64,000 bases of DNA from Lachnospiraceae bacterium (GTDB taxonomy: Bacteria > Bacillota > Clostridia > Lachnospirales > Lachnospiraceae): the NCBI GenBank assembly GCA_024694965.1, contig JAILJC010000212.1, positions 1 to 64,000 of the forward strand. The letters are read 5' to 3'. Under the pieces are notes generated by a model. That model was not told where the DNA came from. It made no database searches and worked only from the letters and a program-made list of their open reading frames with translations. Below, piece after piece: positions 20,299 to 30,137 of the stretch; position 1 is the stretch's first letter; every line of letters begins with the position of its first letter. A program made the position numbers and the translations under genes.

Positions 20299-20979
20299 TC
20301 AGATCTCAAACATTTCCGTAGAATCAAACTCCATCCTCTCACCCGTGCGCGGATGGTTAAATCCCAGATGATACGCGCATAAGCCTATCGATTTTTCCGG
20401 TATACCGGCGATAGAAGCCTTTGTTCCCGGTTCGCGGATTTTCGAGCCGTACTTAACATCGCCCGCTATCGGGTGCCCCATATTTGATAACTGGGCCCTT
20501 ATCTGATGGAACCGTCCGGTGATGAGCTTTATATCAAGCAGAGCCACCCCCGCATCTTCATCGGTTTTTACCGTTTTATACTCAAGCTCCGCCCTCTTTG
20601 CATCTTTCGTATCCTTAGGTACCACCCTCGCGGTATCCTTATCCTTTAAAAGATAATCCGTAAGGCTTATCCATTCACCTTTTGTATCCACGATCCCTTC
20701 GACAAAAGCGTGATACTTTTTGTCAAAGTCACCGCCCGTAAGCTGGCGGTTAAGCTCTGCTGCCGCCTCTTTGTTAAGTGCAAACACGAGTATCCCGCCA
20801 ACCGGCTTGTCAAGCCTGTGAATAAGCCCGAGGTACGGTCCAAAATTGTTTGCTTTTCTGCTTAAGTGATTCTTAAGCATACTGACCATGTCCGCTTCCG
20901 AAACGTTCCGGGTCTCAACCGGTATTCCGGCCGGTTTTTTTACTACCATTATGTCCTTGTCTTCATACAGTATTTCCAT
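20299..20979 (-). CDS. RluA-family pseudouridine synthase
   Basis: YEDKDIMVVKKPAGIPVET; GLIHRLDKPVGGILVFA; LITGRFHQIRAQL. Confidence 0.93.
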   Translation of the reverse strand: MEILYEDKDIMVVKKPAGIPVETRNVSEADMVSMLKNHLSRKANNFGPYLGLIHRLDKPVGGILVFALNKEAAAELNRQLTGGDFDKKYHAFVEGIVDTKGEWISLTDYLLKDKDTARVVPKDTKDAKRAELEYKTVKTDEDAGVALLDIKLITGRFHQIRAQLSNMGHPIAGDVKYGSKIREPGTKASIAGIPEKSIGLCAYHLGFNHPRTGERMEFDSTEMFEI

Positions 20980-21087
20980 ATGTTTCCCACTTATGCATAG
21001 CCTTAAACCCTGCTGTTGGTGTTTCACTCATCATATGTTATAATACCGTATTATTAAGCCTGTAACAATTATGTATTAACGGTAAAA

Positions 21088-22422
21088 ATGAGCAATCTCG
21101 AAGAAGAAATAATAAGACGTAAATATGCCGCAAGGCGTGAAGAACTTATAAGGCAGAAAAAAAACCGGCATTACAGGGACATGGGAGTCAGGTACTTAGT
21201 CCCTGCTATTGTCATTATCTTAATTGTTACGGTGATCGTGTGCGTCCTTGTAAAAGTTTCCAAAAAGAAGGATGAAAAGGAAGCCTTTAACGGTCCCAAC
21301 ATCTCCATTGAAAAAAGCAAGGCGGTGGAAGAGGAGGTTTTGGATGAACCCGATGTCCCCGCACCGCACCTTGTCTATTCGGCAACGGACAATGCACAGA
21401 CCACCGGGCTTCCCGGCGATGTTGTAAGCAGCTACGGGATCCTTATAGATCTTGCGGATGATACCATCCTTGCACAGCGCAACGCCCGTACCCGCATAAG
21501 CCCGGCTTCGATGACCAAGATACTGACAGTCCTTGTTGCCGCTGAAAACATAAATTTGGAGCAGCTTGACGATACGGTCACGATAACCCTTGAGTATACC
21601 GATTACAGCTACGCCAATGACTTAAGTGCCGTCGGTTTTGCGGAAAACGAAGTTGTGACTGTCCGCGACCTTTTCTACGGCACCATCCTGCCTTCGGGCG
21701 GTGATGCCGCACTTGCGCTTGCCTGTTATGTCGCGGGGAGCGAGGAGGAATTCGTTAAGCTGATGAACGACCGCTTAAAGGAACTTCAGCTTAATGACAG
21801 CACTCATTTTACAAATGTAGCGGGAATGTATGATGAACAGCATTTCAGTACCGTATACGATATGGCCATGATCCTTCATGCGGCGATTGACAATGAACTG
21901 TGCCGCACCGTCCTTAATGCGCACACCTATACGACCTCCGTAACAAGGGAGCATCCCGAGGGCATAAAGATATCCAACTGGTTCTTAAGGCGTATAGAAG
22001 ATAAGGACTGCGGCTTTACGGTTGAATGTGCCAAGACGGGATTTGTCATGCAGTCAAGGAACTGTGCCGCGAGCTTTGCCGATGATGAGGACGGACACGG
22101 ATATATATGTGTTACGGCCGATTCTTCAAGCGGATGGCGCTGCATCTACGACCATGTTTCCATTTACTCCGCCTTTTCCGGACTTACCGAAAAGCCTCCC
22201 GTAGAGTCATCGGAGGATTCGATCCCGGTTGATAATACCCTTGATGAAACGGAGGGTGCTGATGAGGGGCTGAGCGATAATAACGAACTTCTTGATATGG
22301 ATGAGCCTTCTTTGGCTGAGGGCCTTTCCATGGGTGAAGAAAATCCGAAAGAGACTCCCGATACCGATACACAAAAGCCCGATAACAAGATCCCCGTGAA
22401 AAACGAGATCACGGGGAACTAG
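21088..22422 (+). CDS. D-alanyl-D-alanine carboxypeptidase (DacF-like) with acidic C-terminal tail
   Basis: PASMTK (SxxK), AKTGFV (KTG); N-terminal TM anchor. Confidence 0.88.
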   Translation: MSNLEEEIIRRKYAARREELIRQKKNRHYRDMGVRYLVPAIVIILIVTVIVCVLVKVSKKKDEKEAFNGPNISIEKSKAVEEEVLDEPDVPAPHLVYSATDNAQTTGLPGDVVSSYGILIDLADDTILAQRNARTRISPASMTKILTVLVAAENINLEQLDDTVTITLEYTDYSYANDLSAVGFAENEVVTVRDLFYGTILPSGGDAALALACYVAGSEEEFVKLMNDRLKELQLNDSTHFTNVAGMYDEQHFSTVYDMAMILHAAIDNELCRTVLNAHTYTTSVTREHPEGIKISNWFLRRIEDKDCGFTVECAKTGFVMQSRNCAASFADDEDGHGYICVTADSSSGWRCIYDHVSIYSAFSGLTEKPPVESSEDSIPVDNTLDETEGADEGLSDNNELLDMDEPSLAEGLSMGEENPKETPDTDTQKPDNKIPVKNEITGN

Positions 22423-22424
22423 CC

Positions 22425-22643
22425 TTACTCACATCCGAAATTGCCTACGCTTCCGTCTGCAAACGGACTTCCTATGTCACATCTGCCGTGGTGGTGGACC
22501 TCCCTTACAAAGTCCTCCCTTTCGGTTTCGACCCGGTGCACGCCTATGCGGCTCACACCCGATTCTGTCTTTGAATCAAGCATCTTTATGACTTCTTCTA
22601 TCTCTTCGTTCGTAACATCTTTTTTATCCATGCCTTCAGTCAT
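22425..22643 (-). CDS. Conserved-looking small Cys-containing protein, unknown function
   Basis: 72 aa, charged helical N-terminal part plus HHHGRCDIGSPFADGSVGNFGCE tail. Confidence 0.5.
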   Translation of the reverse strand: MTEGMDKKDVTNEEIEEVIKMLDSKTESGVSRIGVHRVETEREDFVREVHHHGRCDIGSPFADGSVGNFGCE

Positions 22644-22726
22644 TGCAGCCTCCCTGATACACTGTTTACGCCTCTTTTTTATGATACATCAATTTGCTTT
22701 TTTTTTCATTAGAATTTATACTTTTG

Positions 22727-23860
22727 ATGATGGATAAGAAGAAGAGAGTTTCCTATTTTGATACGGCCAGGGGGATCGGTATGATTCTGGTGCTTTTGGG
22801 GCACCTTCAGAATGATACCGTATTTTCTTATTCCCCGCATATCCTTGGCCTTTGCGCCTGGATATTCTCTTTCCACATGCCGCTTTTCTTTATTATCTCC
22901 GGAATGCTCATATGTTTTAAGGAAGAAGAAAAGGGTGATATCGGAACGATCGTTAAAAAAAGGTTCCGCCAGATCATGATCCCCTATTTCTGGTTCAGCT
23001 TTATCTATATTTTCATCGTACTGTATTATCTGATCATCGCCAGAGTCATTCTTTTAAAAACTCTGCTCATACAGCTTTGGTATGTGCTCGGAATGTACGG
23101 GATGAACGTGCTGTGGTTCCTACCCGCATTGTTCGCCGCCGAAATTATGTTCGTTCTCATTACCCAACGCTTTAAAAATCAAAAATCCATAATTGCCGTT
23201 TTAGTGCTTCTGATTGGCGCTATTATCATTAATTATGCCAGGAAGTTTTTACCCAACGATTCTGAGTTATTCGAAAGGATCAATGAATTTATAGTCACTT
23301 TGATCCGTCCCGTATTTGCCTGCTCGTTCATCCTTATCGGCTACCTTCTTTTTAAGGGCATCAAAGTTCTGAATGAAAAAACAAAAAGGGCATGGCTTGT
23401 CATGCTTTTAAGCCTTCCCCTTCTTCTTTTTGTCAACATCCTTATAAACATAAAGAACCGCCCGGTCGATTTCAGGTCACTTGTGTTTAACAACTATCCC
23501 CTGTATTACATCTGTTCAACCTGCGGTTCACTGTTCATCATAATTTTATGCATGCTTTTGTCAAAAATAAGGATCGGAAATAAGATAAACGGCGACAATG
23601 CCTTCCCGGTCCTTAAGTTCTACGGCGTTAATTCCCTTGTATTCATGGCTGTCCATAACAATTCATCGATCATGACTCTTGCCCTTAAGCTGGCCATGTA
23701 TCTTAACCAGTATTTAACAAGGGCACGCGGGTACATATGCTATGCCCTCGTCATCCTTATATTCCTTATCTACATAACCTTGACCATCATGGTCATAAAC
23801 CGGTTCTTCCCCTTCCTTGCGGGAAAGCCGTATAAACCGCTTAGGTCAGATGGTAAGTGA
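22727..23860 (+). CDS. Acyltransferase family 3 membrane protein
   Basis: YFDTARGIGMILVLLGHL; FSFHMPLFFIISGM; start at ATGATGGATAAG. Confidence 0.85.
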   Translation: MMDKKKRVSYFDTARGIGMILVLLGHLQNDTVFSYSPHILGLCAWIFSFHMPLFFIISGMLICFKEEEKGDIGTIVKKRFRQIMIPYFWFSFIYIFIVLYYLIIARVILLKTLLIQLWYVLGMYGMNVLWFLPALFAAEIMFVLITQRFKNQKSIIAVLVLLIGAIIINYARKFLPNDSELFERINEFIVTLIRPVFACSFILIGYLLFKGIKVLNEKTKRAWLVMLLSLPLLLFVNILINIKNRPVDFRSLVFNNYPLYYICSTCGSLFIIILCMLLSKIRIGNKINGDNAFPVLKFYGVNSLVFMAVHNNSSIMTLALKLAMYLNQYLTRARGYICYALVILIFLIYITLTIMVINRFFPFLAGKPYKPLRSDGK

Positions 23861-24106
23861 CAGGGCTTCCTCAATAGACTTTGCGAGCTGATCCGCACAT
23901 GAGGTACCCCTGCCCCCGCAGTCATTTCCCTTAAGTATCCTTGCAGCATCGGCGGCGTTTCCGCCCTCAAGCAGCAGTCCTATCGCCTTAAGGTTCCCGT
24001 TGCAGCCACCAATAAATTTAAGGTTATGAATGCTTCCGCTGTCATCAAGATCATAATCGATCTGTCTTGCACACACTCCCTTCGGAGTATAGGTATAATG
24101 CTTCAT
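23846..24106 (-). CDS. TSCPD-domain protein (TIGR03905-like)
   Basis: YTPKGVCARQIDYDLD..GGCNGNLKAIGLLLEG...CGGRGTSCADQLAKSI; ATGA overlap with trmB stop. Confidence 0.88.
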   Translation of the reverse strand: MKHYTYTPKGVCARQIDYDLDDSGSIHNLKFIGGCNGNLKAIGLLLEGGNAADAARILKGNDCGGRGTSCADQLAKSIEEALSLTI

Positions 24107-24762
24107 CTGTTTTCCTCCTGATCCTGTCTGATGATATACTTGCATATCGGATTTCCCATATTTGAAAACCGCTCTTCGTATTCAGTCATTATATTTCCTT
24201 TTATCATTTCCTCATCGTTATGCAGGTCATAAGTCATTTTAAGGATCTCCCAGCCTGCTGCCGGAGCCTCGGCAACGGAGTAATCAAACAGCACCCTGTT
24301 ATCCGTCTTAAACTCGACAACCCCGTCCTTTTTGATTATTTCCCTGTATCTGTCAAGGAAATTCCCTGATGTAAGCCGCCTCTTCGCGTGCCGATCCTTA
24401 GGCCAGGGATCTGAAAAATTAAGGTATATCCTGTCTACTTCATCCCTGTCAAAAACATCGGAAATATATTCCGCATCCATTCTTATGAAAACAAGGTTTT
24501 TAAGTTCGTTTGCTTCCATCTTCTGGACGGCACGGAGCAGAACGCTTGAATATTTCTCAATCCCCACGAAATTGATATCCGGGTTTTTTTCCGCAAGCTG
24601 TGTAATGAACCTGCCCTTGCCCATGCCTATCTCGATATACTGAGGATTATCGTTTTCAAAAACCTGCTTTTTCCATTTACCCTTTTGCTTTTCGGGCTCA
24701 TGGATGACATATTCGCTTCCTGCGATAACTTCCCTTGATCCCGTAATGTTCTTAAGTCTCAT
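24103..24762 (-). CDS. trmB: tRNA (guanine-N7-)-methyltransferase
   Basis: EIGMGKGRFITQLAEKNPDINFVGIEKY; LNFSDPWPKDRHAKRRL. Confidence 0.95.
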   Translation of the reverse strand: MRLKNITGSREVIAGSEYVIHEPEKQKGKWKKQVFENDNPQYIEIGMGKGRFITQLAEKNPDINFVGIEKYSSVLLRAVQKMEANELKNLVFIRMDAEYISDVFDRDEVDRIYLNFSDPWPKDRHAKRRLTSGNFLDRYREIIKKDGVVEFKTDNRVLFDYSVAEAPAAGWEILKMTYDLHNDEEMIKGNIMTEYEERFSNMGNPICKYIIRQDQEENR

Positions 24763-24868
24763 TCCTTATCTCCCTGGGTATTGATTATAACACGGTTAAA
24801 GGCTTAAAACCACCTGTAACGTGATTACGTATCTTCAATAATCGCTCCGTTTATAGTATTATATTTTC

Positions 24869-26305
24869 ATGAAACATTTAAAACGATTGACTCTTACTTT
24901 ATTTATCATATCCTGCATCCTTTTTGATGCTGTCCCTGCTTATGCGGTAAGTACCGTTCCCACCGCCGAGCAGAAGGCAGCGGCAGAAGAGCGCAAGCTG
25001 CTCAGGGTTGAGAGCAACGAATGGGAAGGCTGGCCGGAGGGCCCCGTCATAGGAGCCGAAGCCGCGATACTCATGGACTTTACAACCGGCACCATACTGT
25101 ATTCAAAGAACATCCATGAACAGCTGTATCCCGCAAGCACCACCAAAATGATGACTGCCCTGCTCACCATTGAGAACACCTCGATGGATGAGATAGTTAC
25201 TTTTTCACATGATGCGATCCATAATATCGATTCGGATTCAAGCCGCATAGGTATTGATGTCGGCGAGCAGCTGACGGTCGAGCAGTGTCTTTACGGACTG
25301 ATGCTCGGTTCGGCAAATGAAGTCGCCTATGCTCTTGCCGAGCACGTGGCCGGCAGCCTTGAAGCCTTTGTCGATATGATGAACGAACGCGCCTCCGCAC
25401 TCGGCTGCGACAATACCCACTTCATAAACGCAAACGGACTTCCCGATGAGCAGCATTACACCAGCGCCTATGACCTTGCTCTCATTGCCGCCGAATGCTA
25501 TAAGAACGAAGCATTTGCAAACATTTCGGGCACCAGGACCTACACCATACCTGCCACCAACATCCAGTCGGAGGAGCGTATAATGGACAACCACCATTTA
25601 ATGGTGCAGGGTTACAAATACCAGTACGACGGCTTCATCGGCGGTAAGACCGGTTACACCAAAGCGGCAAGGCAGACTCTTGTAAGCTGTGCGGAAAGAA
25701 ACGGCATCCGGCTTATCTGCGTCATAATGAAAGAGGAAGCTCCCAATCAGTTCATCGATACCCAGAAGCTTTTTGATTACGGCTTTGACGGTTTTCAGGT
25801 GCTGAACATAAAGGACAATGAAACAAGGTATACCCTTAACAGCTCGACCTTTTTTAAAACGGACCTTGATATCATGGGAAGCTCTCGCCAGGCCCTTGAC
25901 CTTAATGATTCCGGCTATGTGATCCTTCCGAAAACTGCCGCCTTTTTCGATGCGCAGGCCGAGCTTTCATACTGCGACGATCCTTCCGATCATGTCGCGA
26001 CCATAGATTATTATTATTCCGGGAATCATGTTGGCTATACAACTCTTGACTATGCCCGTACGTCGGCTGATTCTTTCGAATTCTCCAATATACTGAGGGA
26101 TACATCCGGTAAGGAACCCACCGCGCTTAAGAGATCAAAAAAGACCGTGTTTGTAAACGTAAAGCGGATCGTACTTATACTCACCCTGATCCTAGGTACG
26201 ATCATCGTCTTTCTGTTCCTTAAGTCATTCATTTCAAGCTATTCCTATTCCGACCGCCACCTTCGGAACCTTAAAAGAAACAGATATAAAAAAAGAAAGG
26301 GCTGA
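24869..26305 (+). CDS. D-alanyl-D-alanine carboxypeptidase (DacF-like)
   Basis: Signal peptide; PASTTK, GSANEVA (SxN), GGKTGYT; C-terminal TM. Confidence 0.93.
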   Translation: MKHLKRLTLTLFIISCILFDAVPAYAVSTVPTAEQKAAAEERKLLRVESNEWEGWPEGPVIGAEAAILMDFTTGTILYSKNIHEQLYPASTTKMMTALLTIENTSMDEIVTFSHDAIHNIDSDSSRIGIDVGEQLTVEQCLYGLMLGSANEVAYALAEHVAGSLEAFVDMMNERASALGCDNTHFINANGLPDEQHYTSAYDLALIAAECYKNEAFANISGTRTYTIPATNIQSEERIMDNHHLMVQGYKYQYDGFIGGKTGYTKAARQTLVSCAERNGIRLICVIMKEEAPNQFIDTQKLFDYGFDGFQVLNIKDNETRYTLNSSTFFKTDLDIMGSSRQALDLNDSGYVILPKTAAFFDAQAELSYCDDPSDHVATIDYYYSGNHVGYTTLDYARTSADSFEFSNILRDTSGKEPTALKRSKKTVFVNVKRIVLILTLILGTIIVFLFLKSFISSYSYSDRHLRNLKRNRYKKRKG

Positions 26306-26328
26306 CCTCAGCCTTCCCTTTCTTTTTT
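26287..26328. terminator. Bidirectional intrinsic terminator embedded in the convergent 3' ends of two CDSs
   Basis: AAAAAAGAAAGGGCTGACCTCAGCCTTCCCTTTCTTTTTT, including GGCTGA/TCAGCC stem with A/T tails. Confidence 0.7.
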
Positions 26329-27273
26329 AAGATGCCGCTTCTCCATCCTCTGGAGCCTTAACTTGTCCTGTTTTTCCCTTATCTGCATGGCAACATCGTC
26401 GCCCACGAGCTTAAGTGTTTTTATTACATATACCTTTCCGTCGTCCGCTTTCTTCATTCGGACCTTGCCTTTTAGGTATCCGTGTTTTTTACAGTATGCC
26501 AGGCAGAAATAATGCTTGCCGTTTACCGAAAACCATTTGATGAGCTTCGTTGCATTCCTTCCGCAAAGATAGCACTTGGTGGAGCTTACCGCCTTATCCT
26601 CTATAGCCGTATTCTTATCCTCAAACTCCCTTGAGATATACTTCGAATACGTCTTGAAGTTGACGTGGACCTCCTGTCTTTTGTTCTGCGGCACCATGAA
26701 AACGTCGTAAGAAACGTATTTCTCTATTTCCGGTTTGTAATCATCTATTATCTTAAATACCTTGGCCGTGTAATATGCATCCGAATACGCACGGTGGAAC
26801 GGGATATCCTTATCTATATGGAGGTAGTCAACCGCCCATTCAAGTGCGCGCCTTGTCTTTCCGTCCTCGTAGGTCATGCTGAAAAACTTCTGTATATCGA
26901 AGTACATTAATGGCCCGTTTGAAAGTTCATCCATTCCGTAATAGACCATGTTCCGCTGCAGCTCGGTAAGGTCAAGAGTTCCCCAGATGCAGAATACATA
27001 GTCCTTACCGCACCATTTTAAGAACTCTTCCATGACCTCGGGAAAAGGACGGCCGTCTTTTAGGTCCTCCTTATCCATATTTATGATCTTGGTCGTTATA
27101 TAATGAATGGTATGATATATCTGAGGTTTTATAAGCTCATCGAAATTGTCGACCACCTTCATCTTCCGGTTAAGCTTGACCGCCCCGATCTCCAGTATTT
27201 CAAACGGAAGCCCGAAGTCTCTGTTCTTGTCCGATGCCTGGTTCCATTCAAGGTCCAATACAATGTAATTCAT
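26308..27273 (-). CDS. DEDD-family 3'-5' exonuclease with C-terminal zinc-binding domain
   Basis: YIVLDLEWNQ; FHRAYSDAYYTAKVF; CYLCGR...CLAYCKKHG. Confidence 0.85.
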   Translation of the reverse strand: MNYIVLDLEWNQASDKNRDFGLPFEILEIGAVKLNRKMKVVDNFDELIKPQIYHTIHYITTKIINMDKEDLKDGRPFPEVMEEFLKWCGKDYVFCIWGTLDLTELQRNMVYYGMDELSNGPLMYFDIQKFFSMTYEDGKTRRALEWAVDYLHIDKDIPFHRAYSDAYYTAKVFKIIDDYKPEIEKYVSYDVFMVPQNKRQEVHVNFKTYSKYISREFEDKNTAIEDKAVSSTKCYLCGRNATKLIKWFSVNGKHYFCLAYCKKHGYLKGKVRMKKADDGKVYVIKTLKLVGDDVAMQIREKQDKLRLQRMEKRHLKKEREG

Positions 27274-27297
27274 ATGATTCTCCGTGTTAAAACATTC

Positions 27298-28713
27298 TCA
27301 GTCAAAATAGATGATGTCCCTGGCAAGGCCGTTCTCATCCTCGTGTCCGTAACCGAACGGGATCGCACAGATATGCCAGCCCGTCATGCGGTAACCCGTA
27401 CGCCAGCCTATCTCATAATCGGTATCGGTGACCGCATCGGCATATATGACAAATACCGTTTCCATGTCCGATGCCATTTCCTGTACTATCTGGCACTCAT
27501 CACTGTAATCGTTGCGGATGAAATCCTTAACCAGAAGACATTCTTCGTATATATCATTATAGTAATACAGGTTATTCCTGTTGTCTCCTTCGCCCATATA
27601 TGCAACATACGGCTGATGGGGTGAATAGAATATCGAATTTCCGGTATCGAAACAGAGCTTCGGGACTTCGCCTTCCGGCCCTTCCGAGTATTCCCTTTCC
27701 TCCTCATAGGTGTCCATGCCGTCCGTAACCTCAGTAAGGCTTCCCTCTGTTCCGGGTGTGGCCTTTATGGTTTTCCAGTCGGCCAGGAAATGTCCCGTTC
27801 CCTCATAATACCCTACACATAAATATATATCACCGTCCATGTTTTTTAACTGCTTCGGCTCCGGATTGCTTCCCTGCGGAGTGCCCATAGATCCGAGCTC
27901 GGTGACTTTTCCGCTTCCGTCGACCGAACACAATATGAATTCATCGTAACCCTTATGCAGAATTGTGATAAGGTCTTCGCCCGCAAATCCCACATATTCA
28001 TAATAAAGATCTTCTCCGCCGAGGCTTACTATATCATTACCGTCCTTTAAAAGGACCATATTTATATTCTCTCCGCCGTACCTTTCAACTGCAAGCAGTT
28101 CACCGCTCTTTGATATTCCGCGCGGCATGCCTTTGCAGTATACTTCTGACTTACCGGTTGCAGGATCATAAAACTCTGTACAGTAGCTGTCAAGGCTGTC
28201 AGGCCTCATCTCACCGATATAGAAGCCCTTGGGAGATGCATACAGCTCACCTACTCCGGTTATCTTTCCGACTTCCTCCCATTCACAGGTATTAAGATCA
28301 TAGCATATGAGCGGACACTCGACGGGATTCCATTCCGTACTTAAAAACTCGCCGAAGGTCGCTCCCTCTTCCATTGCCTCCGGTGATATGTTCCTGAAGT
28401 AAACCTTGTCTCCTATAGTTACAAAATATGTTCCGTTATTGCTTACCGCATTATTCTTAAATGCTTCTGCAAAGTCATACGCTTTTGACTCATTCTTATC
28501 AATGTCTGTTTCGGCTTCCTCTTCTTCCCATTTTATTGCCTCTTCCTGCTCCTGTCCTTCCTGCTTTGATCCTTCATTGTCAAGCTGCTCCTGCGCATTT
28601 GAGTTTACCGTTTCAAGTTTATCCTTAAGTCCTGAATCTTTTTTCCCGCCGCACCCCGTAAGAAGAATGCAGCACAGTATACCTGCCATGATCCTTACAA
28701 ATGATCTTTTCAT
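27298..28713 (-). CDS. Lipoprotein of unknown function
   Basis: Lipobox ILLTGC; Glu-rich linker then beta-rich domain. Confidence 0.7.
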   Translation of the reverse strand: MKRSFVRIMAGILCCILLTGCGGKKDSGLKDKLETVNSNAQEQLDNEGSKQEGQEQEEAIKWEEEEAETDIDKNESKAYDFAEAFKNNAVSNNGTYFVTIGDKVYFRNISPEAMEEGATFGEFLSTEWNPVECPLICYDLNTCEWEEVGKITGVGELYASPKGFYIGEMRPDSLDSYCTEFYDPATGKSEVYCKGMPRGISKSGELLAVERYGGENINMVLLKDGNDIVSLGGEDLYYEYVGFAGEDLITILHKGYDEFILCSVDGSGKVTELGSMGTPQGSNPEPKQLKNMDGDIYLCVGYYEGTGHFLADWKTIKATPGTEGSLTEVTDGMDTYEEEREYSEGPEGEVPKLCFDTGNSIFYSPHQPYVAYMGEGDNRNNLYYYNDIYEECLLVKDFIRNDYSDECQIVQEMASDMETVFVIYADAVTDTDYEIGWRTGYRMTGWHICAIPFGYGHEDENGLARDIIYFD

Positions 28714-28760
28714 TTATCAATATCCTTCTTTCTTCCCTGTTTGTTACTAAAAAACACAGC

Positions 28761-28883
28761 TTAAAAACCCTGGTACAGGATCGTTAAGTTGGAAGCCTGA
28801 AAAACGGCATAGATCACGACAGCCGCTTTAAATCCCATCCATACTATCTTTAAAATGTCTTTAATGTCAAACCTCTCATCCAT
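28761..28883 (-). CDS. DltX-like 40-aa single-TM peptide (not in supplied ORF track)
   Basis: MDERFDIKDILKIVWMGFKAAVVIYAVFQASNLTILYQGF*; AGGGGAA RBS 7 nt upstream of ATG; immediately downstream of an MBOAT gene; C-terminus resembles DltX FxYxxF acyl-transfer motif (I for first F). Confidence 0.75.
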   Translation of the reverse strand: MDERFDIKDILKIVWMGFKAAVVIYAVFQASNLTILYQGF

Positions 28884-28921
28884 TCTGTTTTCCCCTGTTT
28901 AAAATTCCGTTTTATCTTAAA

Positions 28922-30136
28922 CTATCGACCCGTAAAAAGCGACATCACAGGATACCCGGTAAAAGTGAATGTTAGGCAGATATACCCCCATGTCACGATA
29001 CGTGCAACGGTAATGACCACCGGATTATTTTCATACTTTTTGTTCTTTTCTTTACCGAGCCATTTTTTTCTTTTCGTTTTCCAAAGCGTCGCCACTACTA
29101 TACCAAGTCCCTGAAAAAGACCGTACATGACGTAATCCATGGTCGTTCCGTGCCAGATACCGGCAACCAGAAAAGTAACAAACAGCGAGATACACTGAGC
29201 AAGCAGGATCTTCTTTTTTAAAGGCACCGAGAGGAGCCATTTGTAAAACGGGGTAAAGATATAATCCCTGATCCATTCGGATAAGGTTATATGATGCCTG
29301 TTCCAGAACTCCACTACGTTTACCGACATATAAGGACGGTTGAAGTTTTCATGTATCTTCATTCCGGAAAGTCCTGCCGCACCTATGACGATATCACAAT
29401 AACCCGAAAAATTAAAATAAATATACCAGCAATTGAAAAATGCAAAAATACAAAATGCACCGGCGGCTTTTAAAAACCCGTCATGGTCTTTTAATCCGTC
29501 AAACCAGTATTTAGCCCACGAATCCAGGATGGCGGATATCACATAAACCTTAACATATCCGTTTATCACCCTGTTAATATCATCCAGTAATTCCTTTTTT
29601 GTTATCGGTATAAAACCTGTTTCTTCCCCGCTTCCGTAAAAGTCATCAACGAATTCCCTGTATCTTAATATCGGGCCTGCCATCAGGGTATAAAAATCCA
29701 ATATATAGTTCAGGTAATCGATACAGCCGAGGGAATATCCTTCTTCCTTAAGGCTTTTATACTGCATGATGTAGTCGATCTCCCTGAACAGAAAATACGA
29801 AAGCCCGAGGATCTTAAACAGGAATATCTCCGGAAGGTGTAACAGCGAGAAAACAAAACCGTATTTTGCAAGATACACATAGATGACAACTATGCCTGCG
29901 ATCATAAACGGCTTAAGCTTCTCCCTGCTGCCCCAAAAGTGCATCAGCAAATACGGCAGCATTACCCAGATGACAGTGATCACCCACTGCAGGAGTGAAT
30001 GGGAGGCAGCCGTAATGACCAATACATTAAGTGCAAGAAACACTGTCTTCCTTAAACGTGATCTGTATCTTAAAAGAAACGGAGCTACAATGATAAGGCA
30101 TGCGAAAAACAAGGATTTTGTCGACAATTCGATCAT
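28922..30136 (-). CDS. MBOAT family O-acyltransferase, DltB-like
   Basis: ENFNRPYMSVNVVEFWNRHHITLSEWIRDYIF; FLVAGIWHGTTMDYVMYG (catalytic His). Confidence 0.9.
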   Translation of the reverse strand: MIELSTKSLFFACLIIVAPFLLRYRSRLRKTVFLALNVLVITAASHSLLQWVITVIWVMLPYLLMHFWGSREKLKPFMIAGIVVIYVYLAKYGFVFSLLHLPEIFLFKILGLSYFLFREIDYIMQYKSLKEEGYSLGCIDYLNYILDFYTLMAGPILRYREFVDDFYGSGEETGFIPITKKELLDDINRVINGYVKVYVISAILDSWAKYWFDGLKDHDGFLKAAGAFCIFAFFNCWYIYFNFSGYCDIVIGAAGLSGMKIHENFNRPYMSVNVVEFWNRHHITLSEWIRDYIFTPFYKWLLSVPLKKKILLAQCISLFVTFLVAGIWHGTTMDYVMYGLFQGLGIVVATLWKTKRKKWLGKEKNKKYENNPVVITVARIVTWGYICLTFTFTGYPVMSLFTGR

Positions 30137-30137
30137 T

